A DNA stretch of 64,000 nt, taken from contig CALVEA010000005.1 in NCBI GenBank assembly GCA_944326455.1, positions 1 to 64,000 on the forward strand, in the 5' to 3' direction. The translations under genes were made by a program, and so were the position numbers. Shown here in pieces: positions 33,829 to 44,706 of the stretch. Source of the DNA: Candidatus Gastranaerophilales bacterium. GTDB lineage: Bacteria > Cyanobacteriota > Vampirovibrionia > Gastranaerophilales > Gastranaerophilaceae. Below the pieces are notes generated by a model. It worked only from the letters and a program-made list of their open reading frames with translations. It did not search any database and was not told the origin of the DNA. The stretch's first letter is position 1; the number at the start of each line of letters is the position of its first letter.

Positions 33829-34647
33829 CTAATAAACCTTTGAAGCATTGTACATTAAAGAAGCTATGGTCATCGGACCAACTCCGCCGGGAACCGGTGA
33901 TATATAACCGGCAGACTTTGAAACTAAATCAAAATCTACATCCCCCGTAAGTCGACCGTTAGAATCTCTATAAATTCCGACGTCGACAACAACAGAATTT
34001 TTCTTATCCATCTTACATCTTACAACTTTTTTTCCAACCGCAGATATAACTATATCAGCGGTTTTTATTTTGCTCTCAAGGTCTTTGGAATATGAATGAC
34101 ACATGGTAACTGTTGCATTTCTTCTTAAAAGCATCTGAGCCATAGGCTTACCTACAATATTTGAGCGTCCGATTACAACGGCATCAGCCCCCTCTATTGG
34201 GATATTATACTCATCCAACAGCATAATTATACCCTGAGGTGTAGCCGGATAGAAATAGGGTTCCAGCCCTATAGCAAGTTTACCCACATTTTCAGGTGTA
34301 AATCCGTCAACATCCTTCTTTGGAGAAATCGCCATAGTAACTTTATTTTTATCAATATGTTTAGGAAGCGGTAATTGTACAAGGATTCCTGTGACATCCT
34401 CGTCATTATTTAAGTCATCTATTCTTTTCAATAAATCTTGTTCAGTTATTGAATCAGGTAATTCAACAATTGTAGATTTTATCCCAACCTTTTCTGCCGC
34501 AATTCGTTTATTCTTCACGTAAATTTTGCTTGAAGTATCATCTCCTACTAGAATTACAACAAGATGAGGTTGTCTGTCCAGTTTTTGGACCTTTATTCGA
34601 ACTCTTTCCAAAACTTTTTCTGATAAAGCTTTACCATCTAAAATCAT
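33829..34647 (-). CDS. folD: Bifunctional methylene-THF dehydrogenase/cyclohydrolase
   Basis: FolD interconverts methylene-, methenyl- and formyl-tetrahydrofolate with NADP. The 272-residue length is normal. Signatures are KIYVKNKRIAAEKVGI, GILVQLPLPKHID, KDVDGF, VIGRSNIVGKPMAQMLL and PVPGGVGPMTIASLM. It overlaps the upstream CooC-like gene by 4 bases (ATGA), with AGGAG 8 bases before the ATG. It can supply one-carbon units along with the glycine cleavage genes at 23.8 kb. Confidence 0.97.
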   Translation of the reverse strand: MILDGKALSEKVLERVRIKVQKLDRQPHLVVILVGDDTSSKIYVKNKRIAAEKVGIKSTIVELPDSITEQDLLKRIDDLNNDEDVTGILVQLPLPKHIDKNKVTMAISPKKDVDGFTPENVGKLAIGLEPYFYPATPQGIIMLLDEYNIPIEGADAVVIGRSNIVGKPMAQMLLRRNATVTMCHSYSKDLESKIKTADIVISAVGKKVVRCKMDKKNSVVVDVGIYRDSNGRLTGDVDFDLVSKSAGYISPVPGGVGPMTIASLMYNASKVY

Positions 34648-35399
34648 CTGTTGTTCTCCTGTGGTAAATTCAATCTGAAATACAAATGATTAACAGCCTC
34701 TTTTACGACATTTGAATCTCTGCTCTCCGAACCGTGCGCCAGTTCTGAATCATAAGGAATTGAGCCTAATATCTCCATATCAGATTCTTTAATAGAATTA
34801 TAAACATCTGTCATATCTCTATTCTCGGCTTTATTAATCAGAACACCCAACTGACCGCCGGCGGCGTACTTAGCAGAGTATTCATCAATACGTTTAGCCA
34901 AATTTATTGATTCAATAGTCGGATTTGCAATAACCAGTGTTAAATCTATATCTACATCTACCAGCTGATTAAGGTATTTAAGGTCAAATTCGCAGTCAAA
35001 TATTACAAAGTCATATCTTTCAATAAGTTTTTGCAGGGCAGTATTAATCTGTCCTGTTATCGGGCACCTGCAATCTTTTGAACCTACAAGCCAAGAAACA
35101 ATTATATCGACATTTTCTTCTAAAGAAACAATAATATCTTCCATAGCCCATTCAACATATTCTTGTTTAGTCATGTGCTGCGGGATACCTGTTCTATATT
35201 CGTGTTTTCCGCTTCTTATTCCATAAATAGTATTTCTTATATCCAAGCCAAAAGTATGCCCTAATTCCCCGGTCAAATCATTATCAAATAACAAAATAGA
35301 TTTTTCAGGAAAATGTTCTTTTATTACTGACAATAGAGCTTTTGTAATTGTAGTTTTACCGCTTCCGCTTTTACCTGTTACAGCTATTTTTATAGTCAA
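34644..35399 (-). CDS. CooC/MinD-like P-loop ATPase
   Basis: The 251-residue product has a deviant Walker A motif TGKSGSGKTT (K10 and K15), as in MinD, ParA and CooC ATPases. A CxC motif (C110, C112, in KDCRCP) matches the CXC motif used by CooC for nickel binding and dimerisation. CooC matures carbon monoxide dehydrogenase/acetyl-CoA synthase. No CODH subunit is present here, so the client is unknown. The start is TTG with AAAGAGG upstream, and the stop overlaps folD. Confidence 0.82.
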   Translation of the reverse strand: MTIKIAVTGKSGSGKTTITKALLSVIKEHFPEKSILLFDNDLTGELGHTFGLDIRNTIYGIRSGKHEYRTGIPQHMTKQEYVEWAMEDIIVSLEENVDIIVSWLVGSKDCRCPITGQINTALQKLIERYDFVIFDCEFDLKYLNQLVDVDIDLTLVIANPTIESINLAKRIDEYSAKYAAGGQLGVLINKAENRDMTDVYNSIKESDMEILGSIPYDSELAHGSESRDSNVVKEAVNHLYFRLNLPQENNR

Positions 35400-35482
35400 A
35401 ATAATACCTCTTTTTGTTTATTTTACCATAAACCTGACTTATTCAACATTTTGCATAAAATGTTATATTCTGAAAATCTTTA

Positions 35483-35515
35483 TAAAAAAATGGCGCTGGT
35501 TAAAACCAGCGCCAT
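35483..35515 (-). terminator. Terminator of the rpoBC1C2 operon
   Basis: Arms AATGGCGCTGGTT and its complement are followed, on the minus strand, by seven T. The hairpin lies 17 bases past the rpoC2 stop. Confidence 0.9.
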
Positions 35516-35531
35516 TAATATTCTCTCTTAA

Positions 35532-38500
35532 TTATTCCTTATCTGATTTTTCATCTTTTACGAGCAAATCAGGTGCTCCAAACATACCCTCAATTTCTTC
35601 AAGGATAGCAGATGGTTTTCTTGCCTGATTTCTTTGAGCAGCTCTCTTTTGAGCTTCTCTATCACGTTCTTCACTTGCAAAAGATAAGTGATGGAAACCG
35701 GTACCGGCAGGTATAAGACGTCCGATAATAACGTTTTCTTTCAAACCTCTTAACAAGTCCTTCTTGCCTTCTACCGCAGCCTCAGTAAGAATTCTTGTAG
35801 TTTCTTGGAATGAAGCAGCTGAAATGAAGCTTTCAGTGTTCAAAGAAGCTTTTGTAATACCTAACAGCATATATTCACAAGTTGCTTCCTGACCGCCGTT
35901 CTCTTTTACAGCTTTATTTTCATTTTCAAATGTCTGTAATTCTATCAATTCACCAGGCAGCAGATTGGTATCACCTGGATCAACTACACGAACCTTCTTA
36001 GTCATCTGACGTACAATAATTTCAATGTGCTTGTCTGCAATTTCTACACCTTGAGAGCGATATACACGCTGTACTTCATCTACTAAGTACTGTTGAGCGA
36101 TTTCCGGACCACATAATCTAACAACATCATGCGGATTCAGAGGACCGCTTGTCAACGGTTGTCCCTTTGTGATTTTTTGTTTATTCTGTACCACAATACT
36201 TGCGTCTATTGCAAATTTGATTTCAGTTTTTGTACCTTCATCTGATACTAAGAAGAGTCTTGGAACATCATCCTCAATTACAATTTCTGCAGTACCGTCG
36301 TACTCTGCTAAAATAGCACAGTCTTTTGGTTTTCTGGCTTCCAAAAGTTCTTCAACTCTCGGCAAACCTTGAACGATATCGCCGGTCTTTTCTCTTTCAA
36401 ATACAAGAGTTGCAAGCATATCGCCTCTAAGAACCAAAGAGCCTTCCTCTACTTGAAGCATTGTACCAGGGCTAATTAAGTAAGGACGTCCATTTCTTAT
36501 AGTAACTGATTTTGGAGATACATCAACAATCATACCTGAAACAGTTGAGGTCTCACCAGAAGATGCTACTTCAGAATCAAGTTTGATGAAATCACCCTTC
36601 TTAACTGATGGTTTTGATTTTGTCTCAATAACAGTCTCATAATTTGCACAATTAATTAACAGTCTTCTTGACTCTGATACATCACCCTTGATAGAAGCGA
36701 CACCGTCATTGATTGCTAAAACTTCTGTTTTTGCAACAGGTGTTTTAGGTTCAATTACTTGACCGTTTTCAACCAGAAGAGCTGTCTGTAATGAACTGTT
36801 CATCTTAGAATTGCCTTCTAATTCACGACGTACAATTAAAGTTTCAAGAACAACAATCTTAAGTTCACCCTTGTTATCTAATTCAACAAGTCCTTTAAGA
36901 TGTGATAAGTAACCCTGCATTTGAAGAACAAGGCTTGTTCTTGTTAATGTAGCGCCATCAAGGTTTCTGACTCTTGCACCATCTTTATATTGTAATTGAG
37001 TAACCGGAACTATATTTATAAGTTCGTCAGTTGTATCAAATTTTATAGATACTTCCTTAGGCTCAATATACATAGGCTGTACAGGTCTTACAAGAATTTG
37101 AATAGGCTTATCTTCTAATGAATCTTCATCAAGAGATAATGTTGTATCAATCTCTTCATCAAGATCATCAATATCTAAATCATCAAATTCCATTTCCATA
37201 ACCGTTACAATAGAGGTTTCTTTTGCTTTAATGCCTTTTGCAATTGTCGTACCAGCCTCTACAACGGAACCTTCTTCTACCTTAAGCTCAGATATACTTG
37301 ATAATGTATGAACTTCACCAGGTCTTATTGTAACTTCGTGTATAACTTCATTGAATTCTTTAAATTCAACAACACCATCAATGTGGCAATATACATCTTT
37401 TACAACTTCTGTTCCGGCTGTAACAAAAGTACCATTTTCAACCATTTTAAGATTTGCATCTTTGTTTACTTGGTGCACTTCTTCCGGAACAAACACAATA
37501 TTACCAGGTTTTGTTACAATCTGATTATCGTCTACTTCTACATCAATATAACGGATTTCACCGGAAGAGGTTACTGCACACTCATCATCAATAAGTTCTG
37601 CAATAATCATTCCGTTTTCAACCGTTGTATCAACAGGAGCTTTTACTATATATTTTTCACCTGTTTTCTTAACAGTCCATAATTGTTCCTTCTTAGTTTG
37701 TTCAAATGCAGCATTTGAAGGCATAAGAGATGCAATTACAATTGTAATTTCTTTACCATGAACTATTTTATTTATTTTATTCTTGCCTGATTTGATAACT
37801 TCAATTTCCAAATCATCAGCGTATCTTACTTCACCGCCATGCTCAGAAATCATAAGTGTTTCAGCAAGTTTATCACCTGCTTTAACCTTTTGCTCATCAG
37901 AAACAAGCACTTTTGAACCGCCAGGAAGGTTATATACATCACCACCTATAATCCAAACGATACCGTTTTTATTTGCAGTTCTTGAGATATTTCCTTGTCT
38001 GTCTTTCTTTTCATCAGCAACAAAGTCTTCAAACAAGACAATACCGGACATATCTGAATTAATATCTTTTGTAGCTTTTTCAGTCAAACGTCCAGAATCA
38101 GTTGCAGATGGTTTAAATTCAGCAAGCTTATAATCTTTCTCAACTTTTTGCCCGTCTTCAAAAAATATCGTTGCACCGGCTGGTATATGATATTTTTCAG
38201 CTTTCTTCCCGTTTGATACTTCAATATCAGCTTCATAAATTGAAACTTTTACAATATCACCGTGACGGGTTCTGAGTTCTCTTGTTTTTATATTTGATGA
38301 AACAGTACCTGCAGTGTTAGAACGAATTTCTCTGGTAGCTTCTTTAACACCTACAGCACCACCGGTGTGGAAGGTTCTCATTGTTAACTGTGTACCAGGT
38401 TCACCGATTGACTGTGCGGCAATAATACCAATTGCTTCACCTACATCAACGAGTTTCTGAGTCGTAAGAGCCCATCCGTAACATTTTTGGCAAACACCGT

Positions 38501-39401
38501 ATTCTAATCCGCAAGTCAAACCTGAACGAACCTTAAGTTCACTGAGGTTAAGATGTGAAATCTTTTTGATATCACCTCTGTCCATTGTCTTATTTTTAGG
38601 TACCAGAAGAGTTTTACCGTCAGTGTCAAATATATCTTGAGCTACTGTTCTGCCTAAAAGTCTGTCAATTAACGGAACAATAACAGTATCACCATCACAA
38701 ATAGGTTTCATATTAATATACTTATCAGTTCCGCAATCTTCTGCACGAATGATAACATCTTGAGCAACATCAACAAGACGTCTGGTCAAGTAACCTGAGT
38801 CTGCTGTTTTTAACGCTGTATCTACAAGCCCTTTACGTGCACCGTATGAAGAAATGATATATTCAGTTACAGACAAACCTTCTTTGAAGTTTGAAGTGAT
38901 AGGCATGTCAACGATTTGTCCCTGTGCGTCTGCCATCAAGCCTCTCATACCTACTAACTGTGATACCTGTGACAAGTTACCTCTCGCACCGGAGAATGCC
39001 ATCATATATACAGGATTCAATTTATCAAAGTTCTCAACTACCTGTTCGGTTAATTTAGCTGTTGTTTCAGACCAGGTATCAATAACCTTTGTATATCTTT
39101 CAACTTCAGTAATTTCACCTTTTAGATATCTGTTTGTTGATTTTTCAATTTCTGCCTCAGCCTCTTTAAGAAGTTCTTTCTTTGATTCCGGAACTGTAAG
39201 GTCTGCAATAGAAATTGTTACACCTGATTTTGTTGCATATTTATACCCGAGATTCTTCAATGTATCAGCGAGTTCAGCAGTTTTTGCACCGCCAAATTCA
39301 AGATAAATCTGGGCAAGCAGCTTATTCAACGCCTTTTTGTCCATTTGCTTATTAATGAACTCCGGCGTATGAGTTTTTGCATGTGTATAAGTATTTTCCA
39401 T
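35532..39401 (-). CDS. rpoC2: RNA polymerase beta' C-terminal part (RpoC2)
   Basis: This 1289-residue protein is the distal part of the split beta' subunit. Zinc ligands C223, C297, C304 and C307 (LTCGLEYGVCQKC) precede the trigger-helix region QSIGEPGTQLTMRTFHTGG (about 331-349). An insertion of about 650 residues follows (about 351-1005), made of beta-rich repeats. The conserved sequence resumes at GDIVQGLPRVEELLEARKPK (1007-1026) and runs to FHHLSFA. This is the arrangement of cyanobacterial SI3. It begins 45 bases after rpoC1 and has GAGGA before the ATG. Confidence 0.97.
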   Translation of the reverse strand: MENTYTHAKTHTPEFINKQMDKKALNKLLAQIYLEFGGAKTAELADTLKNLGYKYATKSGVTISIADLTVPESKKELLKEAEAEIEKSTNRYLKGEITEVERYTKVIDTWSETTAKLTEQVVENFDKLNPVYMMAFSGARGNLSQVSQLVGMRGLMADAQGQIVDMPITSNFKEGLSVTEYIISSYGARKGLVDTALKTADSGYLTRRLVDVAQDVIIRAEDCGTDKYINMKPICDGDTVIVPLIDRLLGRTVAQDIFDTDGKTLLVPKNKTMDRGDIKKISHLNLSELKVRSGLTCGLEYGVCQKCYGWALTTQKLVDVGEAIGIIAAQSIGEPGTQLTMRTFHTGGAVGVKEATREIRSNTAGTVSSNIKTRELRTRHGDIVKVSIYEADIEVSNGKKAEKYHIPAGATIFFEDGQKVEKDYKLAEFKPSATDSGRLTEKATKDINSDMSGIVLFEDFVADEKKDRQGNISRTANKNGIVWIIGGDVYNLPGGSKVLVSDEQKVKAGDKLAETLMISEHGGEVRYADDLEIEVIKSGKNKINKIVHGKEITIVIASLMPSNAAFEQTKKEQLWTVKKTGEKYIVKAPVDTTVENGMIIAELIDDECAVTSSGEIRYIDVEVDDNQIVTKPGNIVFVPEEVHQVNKDANLKMVENGTFVTAGTEVVKDVYCHIDGVVEFKEFNEVIHEVTIRPGEVHTLSSISELKVEEGSVVEAGTTIAKGIKAKETSIVTVMEMEFDDLDIDDLDEEIDTTLSLDEDSLEDKPIQILVRPVQPMYIEPKEVSIKFDTTDELINIVPVTQLQYKDGARVRNLDGATLTRTSLVLQMQGYLSHLKGLVELDNKGELKIVVLETLIVRRELEGNSKMNSSLQTALLVENGQVIEPKTPVAKTEVLAINDGVASIKGDVSESRRLLINCANYETVIETKSKPSVKKGDFIKLDSEVASSGETSTVSGMIVDVSPKSVTIRNGRPYLISPGTMLQVEEGSLVLRGDMLATLVFEREKTGDIVQGLPRVEELLEARKPKDCAILAEYDGTAEIVIEDDVPRLFLVSDEGTKTEIKFAIDASIVVQNKQKITKGQPLTSGPLNPHDVVRLCGPEIAQQYLVDEVQRVYRSQGVEIADKHIEIIVRQMTKKVRVVDPGDTNLLPGELIELQTFENENKAVKENGGQEATCEYMLLGITKASLNTESFISAASFQETTRILTEAAVEGKKDLLRGLKENVIIGRLIPAGTGFHHLSFASEERDREAQKRAAQRNQARKPSAILEEIEGMFGAPDLLVKDEKSDKE

Positions 39402-39446
39402 TTTTATATATTCCTCAATTTCTTTAAATTCTTATCTACACTTTCG

Positions 39447-41156
39447 TTATGCTAAAGCTTTTCTTACAGCTTCATTGAATATAATTCTACCAACAGTAGT
39501 TTCTATTCTCTTACCCTTTTCATCACGTACAACAATCTTATCGTGAAGAGTAATTACTTTAGCTTCCAAAGCGGCTATTGCATCTTCAAAGCTGTAGAAA
39601 TACCCTTTCACTTCCTGTTCAGGATCTTTTAATATGGTCAAATAGTAAAGACCCAGAACCATATCTTGAGAGTGAGTGATAATAGGTTTACCATTAGCCG
39701 GAGCCAGAATGTTGTTTGTTGCTAACATAAGCATTCTTGCTTCAGTTTGGGCTTCAATTGAAAGCGGAACGTGGACAGCCATTTGGTCCCCGTCGAAGTC
39801 TGCGTTGAATGCTGTACATACCAACGGGTGAAGCTGAATAGCTCTACCTTCAACAAGCTTAGGTTCAAATGCTTGAATACCTAATCTGTGCAGGGTTGGA
39901 GCACGGTTCAATAATACCGGATGTCCGTCAATTATTTCTTCTAATATATCCCATACTTTTGCATCGGAACGTTCAATCATTTTCTTAGCAGATTTAATGT
40001 TTTGAACATATCCTCTCTCAATAAGTTTATTTACAACAAACGGCTTAAATAATTCGATTGCCATTTCTTTTGGTAAGCCGCACTGATTTAGTTTCAAAGA
40101 AGGTCCTACAACGATAACTGAACGACCGGAGTAGTCAACACGTTTACCTAACAAGTTTTGACGGAAACGACCTTGTTTACCTTCAATAATATTTGACAAT
40201 GATTTTAAGGCTCTGTTATTTGGACCAACAACAGTTCTGCCTCTTCTACCGTTGTCTATAAGAGCATCAACAGCTTCCTGTAACATACGTTTTTCGTTTC
40301 TAACGATAATTTCAGGAGCACCCATTTCAAGAAGTCTCTGTAAACGGTTGTTTCTGTTAATAACTCTTCTATATAAATCGTTTAAGTCAGATGTAGCGAA
40401 TCTGCCGCCGTCTAATTGAACCATTGGTCTTAAATCAGGCGGTGTAACAGGAAGAACATCCATAATCATCCAAGTTGGATCAGTTTCTGAAGATATCAAA
40501 GAATCAAGAAGTCTTAATCTCTTAATTAACTTACCTTTTCTTTGAACAGATGTTACATGACCAGCTAACTCAGTTCTGATTTCTTCAGCAAGTTCTTTAA
40601 CATTAATCTCGCTTAACAGCTTTTTAATAGCTTCTGCACCGATACCGACTTCAAGCTTAGATTCTTCGTTTTCCATCATAAAGTCTTCATACTCTTCTTC
40701 GCTGAGCAGTTGTAACTTTTTGAACGGGCTGTCAGCAGGATCAATTACAACATAGTTGTTGAAATATATTACCTGTTCTAAGTCTTTTAATGTCATATCT
40801 AAAAGCAAGCCAAGGTAAGAAGGTATACCTTTTAAGAACCAGATATGAGATACAGGTGCTGCTAAAGCAATGTGCCCCATTCTGTGGCGTCTTACCTTAG
40901 AATCAGTAACTTCAACTCCGCATCTTTCGCAGATAATACCTTTATGTCTTACTCTTTTATATTTTCCGCAATAGCATTCCCAGTCCTTTGTAGGTCCAAA
41001 AATTCTTTCGCAGAACAAACCGTCCCTTTCAGGTTTTAAAGTTCTATAGTTAATTGTTTCAGGTTTTGTAACCTCGCCGTATGACCACTTCAAAATTCTT
41101 TCAGGTGAAGCGATACTTATACGTATATAATCAAAATAATCAATACTTGTAGACAA
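39447..41156 (-). CDS. rpoC1: RNA polymerase beta' N-terminal part (RpoC1, gamma)
   Basis: This 569-residue protein carries the catalytic Mg-binding motif NADFDGD (451-457), the zinc-binding set CYCG...CERCG (C61, C63, C76, C79), and the [13 protein letters not shown] and [17 protein letters not shown] segments. In most bacteria this is fused to the distal part. The start is TTG with AAGGAG 8 bases upstream. It lies between rpoB and rpoC2, 12 and 45 bases away, so all three are cotranscribed. Confidence 0.97.
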   Translation of the reverse strand: MSTSIDYFDYIRISIASPERILKWSYGEVTKPETINYRTLKPERDGLFCERIFGPTKDWECYCGKYKRVRHKGIICERCGVEVTDSKVRRHRMGHIALAAPVSHIWFLKGIPSYLGLLLDMTLKDLEQVIYFNNYVVIDPADSPFKKLQLLSEEEYEDFMMENEESKLEVGIGAEAIKKLLSEINVKELAEEIRTELAGHVTSVQRKGKLIKRLRLLDSLISSETDPTWMIMDVLPVTPPDLRPMVQLDGGRFATSDLNDLYRRVINRNNRLQRLLEMGAPEIIVRNEKRMLQEAVDALIDNGRRGRTVVGPNNRALKSLSNIIEGKQGRFRQNLLGKRVDYSGRSVIVVGPSLKLNQCGLPKEMAIELFKPFVVNKLIERGYVQNIKSAKKMIERSDAKVWDILEEIIDGHPVLLNRAPTLHRLGIQAFEPKLVEGRAIQLHPLVCTAFNADFDGDQMAVHVPLSIEAQTEARMLMLATNNILAPANGKPIITHSQDMVLGLYYLTILKDPEQEVKGYFYSFEDAIAALEAKVITLHDKIVVRDEKGKRIETTVGRIIFNEAVRKALA

Positions 41157-41168
41157 TTTTAATTCTCC

Positions 41169-44100
41169 TTATATTTCACCAAGTGTTGTAGAAGTATCAA
41201 AGAAGTTAATATTTAACAACTCTGAATCAATATCTGATAAAGTTCTTTTTGGAGCAGATTTTCTAACATCGTCCATATCACTCATCAAATCGACTTCAAC
41301 ACCGTTTTTCTTCGCAACTGTAATATCAAGTCCTATACTTTGTAATTCTCTTACAAGTACTTTGAATGATTCAGGAATACCAGGTCTAGGGATATTATCA
41401 CCCTTAACAATAGCTTCATAAGCTCTGTTTCTTCCGTTAACATCATCTGACTTAATAGTTAACATTTCTTGAAGAGTATAAGCCGCACCGTATGCTTCAA
41501 GTGCCCATACTTCCATTTCACCGAATCTTTGTCCGCCGAACTGTGCCTTACCGCCTAAAGGTTGTTGTGTAACAAGTGAGTAAGGACCTGTTGAACGAGC
41601 GTGAATCTTATCATCAACAAGGTGGACAAGTTTAAGGATATATGATAACCCGACTGCTATAGGTTCATCAAACGGTTCACCGGTTCTACCGTCAATAAGG
41701 TAAACTTTACCGTCTTCTCTTACCCAATCACAGCCTGATTCTTTAATACCTCTTAAAAGCTCTGCCTTAGTCGCGATTTCAGATTGATTATCACCATATC
41801 TTTCATCAAAAGAAGGAGCTTCATAGTGTTCTTTAGTAAGATATGCTGCCAAACCTAACAAGCATTCATAAGTTTGACCCACATTCATACGAGAAGGAAC
41901 ACCAAGAGGGTTTAATACTATATCAACAGGAGTCCCGTCAGGAAGGAACGGCATATCTTCTTTTGGTAAAATTCTTGAAACGATACCTTTGTTACCGTGA
42001 CGTCCTGAAAGCTTGTCACCTACTGATACTTTACGTTTTTGAGCTATATAAACTCTTATAACAGTATTAGCTCCCGGTGGTAATTCGTCACCTTTTTCTC
42101 TGTCAAAGACTTTAACGTCAAGAACTCTTCCGCCTTCCCCATGAGGAACTCTTAATGAGTTATCCTTTACATCTCTGGCTTTTTCAGCAAAAATTGCTCT
42201 TAAAAGTTTTTCTTCAGGCGGATGTTCGGATTCACCTTTAGGAGTAACTTTACCTACCAGAATATCATCAGCATAAACTCTGGCACCGATACGGACAATA
42301 CCTCTCTCATCCAAATGTCTCAAAGCTTCTTCAGAGACGTTTGGAATTTCTCGGGTAATTTCTTCCGGTCCAAGTTTAGTCTGTCTAGCGTCTATTTCAA
42401 GTTTTTCAATGTGAATTGAAGTGAAGATGTCATCATGAACGCATCTTTCTGATAACAAGATAGCGTCTTCGAAGTTATATCCTTCCCAAGGCATATATGC
42501 AACTAAAATGTTTTTACCAATTGAAAGTTCTCCGCAGCTTGTAGAAGCACCATCTGCAATTACATCCCCTGCTTGAACTTTATCACCTTCATTTACAATA
42601 GGTTTCTGGTTAATACATGTGTCTTGGTTAGAACGAACATATTTCATTAAAGTATGTAAGTGCTGTTTACCGCTCATATCAGTAATAACAATTTCTTCAC
42701 CTGTTACACGTGAAACAACACCGTCAACTCTGGCACATACAACCATACCTGAATCTTTTGCGACTCTTCTTTCCATACCTGTACCAACAACCGGTCTTTC
42801 CGTGATAAGAAGAGGTACTGATTGCCGCTGCATGTTTGAACCCATCAATGCACGGTTAGCATCATCGTGTTCAATAAACGGAATCATTGATGTTGCAACT
42901 GAAATAATCTGAATAGGGCAAACACCCATATAGTCAACTTTTGAAGAATCGCACATGATGAATTCTGATCTGTAACGAACCGGAATTTGAGCAGCTTTGA
43001 AAGACTTATCCGGATTCAACTGTACATCAGCAGGTGCGCATCTATAGTTCTCATCCTCGTCTGCTGTCATATAGACAACTTCATCAGTAACCTTTCCGTC
43101 TTTAACAACAAAGAACGGAGATTCAATAAAGCCATAGTCGTTAACTCTTGCGTGAGTAGCCAATGAACCAATCAAACCGGCGTTTGGACCTTCCGGAGTT
43201 TCGATAGGACATATACGACCATAGTGAGAAGGGTGAATATCACGAACTGCGAATCCTGCTCTTTCTCTCTGTAAACCGCCAGGTCCTAATGCTGAAATAC
43301 GTCTTTTGTGTGTTAATTCCGCAAGCGGATTAATTTGGTCCATGAACTGTGATAACTGAGAACTTCCAAAGAATTCTTTCAAAGAAGCCACAAGCGGTTT
43401 TGTGTTTAACAAGTTCAACGGAGTTAACGTTTCAGAATCTTGAAGAGTCATTCTTTCTTTAACGATTCTTTCAATTCTTGAAAGGCCAACTCTGAATTGG
43501 TTTTGAAGAAGTTCGCCGACTGAACGGATTCTTCTGTTTCCTAAGTGGTCAATATCATCCAATGAACCTTCATCATAAGTTAAATTAATCAAGTATTCAA
43601 TTGAAGCTACAATATCCTGAACAGTTAATGTTCTTGTACTGTTAGGAATATTAAGATTCAATTTTTTATTTAATTTATAACGACCTACACGACCGATATC
43701 ATATTTCTTATCATCAAAGAATCTTGATTCAAGAATCTGACGACCGCCTTGAGCTGATGCCGGATCGCCCGGTCTCAATTTTTTATACAAATCAATCAAT
43801 GCGTCATCTGTAGTTTCTGTTGTATCTTTATCCAAAGTTTTCTTTAAAAATTCAAAGTGTGTGAATAAAGATTCCATTTCAGAAACTGTAATCCCCATAG
43901 CCTTCAACAATGTGGTAGCGAGGATTTTTCTATTTTTATCAATCTTGACATAAATCAAGTCGTTAGAATCTGTTTCAATCTTTAACCATGCTCCTCTATT
44001 CGGAATCATGGTGGCATTATAAAGTCTCTTACCTGTAGGAGAGATTTCACGTTTGAAGTAAACACCTGGGGAACGTACAATTTGTGAAACGATTACACGT

Positions 44101-44483
44101 TCAGCACCGTTAACAATGAATGTACCTTTGTCAGTCATTGTAGGAATGTCACCGATATAAACTTCCTGTTCTTTTATTTCACCGCTGTCACGGTTAACAA
44201 GTCTTACCATAACACGGAGCTGCTTTGCATAAGTTGCATCGTGAATACGTGCTTCTTCAACAGTATATTTAGCATTATCAAAAGTATAGTTTGGCAAGAA
44301 ATGAAGCTCTAATCTGCCTGTATAGTCCTTAACAGGAGAAAATGCAAGAAGCTCTTCTTTCAAACCTTCTTTTAAAAACCATTCAAATGATTTTTTTTGC
44401 ACGTCAATTAAATCTGGTAAATCATCCAAACGAGTATTTGGTATACCCATTGGAGTTACTCTTTTTGCATATTTTGTCGACAT
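41169..44483 (-). CDS. rpoB: RNA polymerase beta subunit
   Basis: The 1104-residue length fits cyanobacterial-type RpoB, shorter than the proteobacterial form. The rifampicin-pocket segment [20 protein letters not shown] and the following [18 protein letters not shown] region, plus [12 protein letters not shown] and [19 protein letters not shown], are all present. The 223-base upstream region has a CATGTACATG palindrome and a possible TATAAC -10 at 44585-44590, giving a leader of about 95 bases. The rplJ-rplL genes usually found upstream are absent; purB precedes instead. Confidence 0.98.
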   Translation of the reverse strand: MSTKYAKRVTPMGIPNTRLDDLPDLIDVQKKSFEWFLKEGLKEELLAFSPVKDYTGRLELHFLPNYTFDNAKYTVEEARIHDATYAKQLRVMVRLVNRDSGEIKEQEVYIGDIPTMTDKGTFIVNGAERVIVSQIVRSPGVYFKREISPTGKRLYNATMIPNRGAWLKIETDSNDLIYVKIDKNRKILATTLLKAMGITVSEMESLFTHFEFLKKTLDKDTTETTDDALIDLYKKLRPGDPASAQGGRQILESRFFDDKKYDIGRVGRYKLNKKLNLNIPNSTRTLTVQDIVASIEYLINLTYDEGSLDDIDHLGNRRIRSVGELLQNQFRVGLSRIERIVKERMTLQDSETLTPLNLLNTKPLVASLKEFFGSSQLSQFMDQINPLAELTHKRRISALGPGGLQRERAGFAVRDIHPSHYGRICPIETPEGPNAGLIGSLATHARVNDYGFIESPFFVVKDGKVTDEVVYMTADEDENYRCAPADVQLNPDKSFKAAQIPVRYRSEFIMCDSSKVDYMGVCPIQIISVATSMIPFIEHDDANRALMGSNMQRQSVPLLITERPVVGTGMERRVAKDSGMVVCARVDGVVSRVTGEEIVITDMSGKQHLHTLMKYVRSNQDTCINQKPIVNEGDKVQAGDVIADGASTSCGELSIGKNILVAYMPWEGYNFEDAILLSERCVHDDIFTSIHIEKLEIDARQTKLGPEEITREIPNVSEEALRHLDERGIVRIGARVYADDILVGKVTPKGESEHPPEEKLLRAIFAEKARDVKDNSLRVPHGEGGRVLDVKVFDREKGDELPPGANTVIRVYIAQKRKVSVGDKLSGRHGNKGIVSRILPKEDMPFLPDGTPVDIVLNPLGVPSRMNVGQTYECLLGLAAYLTKEHYEAPSFDERYGDNQSEIATKAELLRGIKESGCDWVREDGKVYLIDGRTGEPFDEPIAVGLSYILKLVHLVDDKIHARSTGPYSLVTQQPLGGKAQFGGQRFGEMEVWALEAYGAAYTLQEMLTIKSDDVNGRNRAYEAIVKGDNIPRPGIPESFKVLVRELQSIGLDITVAKKNGVEVDLMSDMDDVRKSAPKRTLSDIDSELLNINFFDTSTTLGEI

Positions 44484-44660
44484 TAATTCACCTCATCTAT
44501 TCTAATGATGTACGTACTATATAAAAATTAGTTATTTTGTTCTATTTTATTTCGGACATAATTATCCCATGTACATGTTCTCATGTTATACTATCGTACA
44601 ACATCAAAAAAGCGAGTCAAGTTGATAAGGGTATAACTTACAATTTTTCAAGTGTCATCT

Positions 44661-44677
44661 TTACAAAAATTTACAAT
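44661..44677. promoter_or_regulatory. TTACA-N5-TTACA direct repeat, copy 4
   Basis: TTACAAAAATTTACAAT repeats the 10-bp spacing of the other copies. It lies about 180 bases upstream of rpoB and 30 bases past the purB stop. Confidence 0.4.
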
Positions 44678-44706
44678 AAATAGCGGGCAGATTAATTAGA
44701 AGCTGC

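Noticed and set aside
36169-39306. Several plus-strand frames opposite rpoC2
   Set aside because: They are shadows of the rpoC2 coding frame with no start signals.
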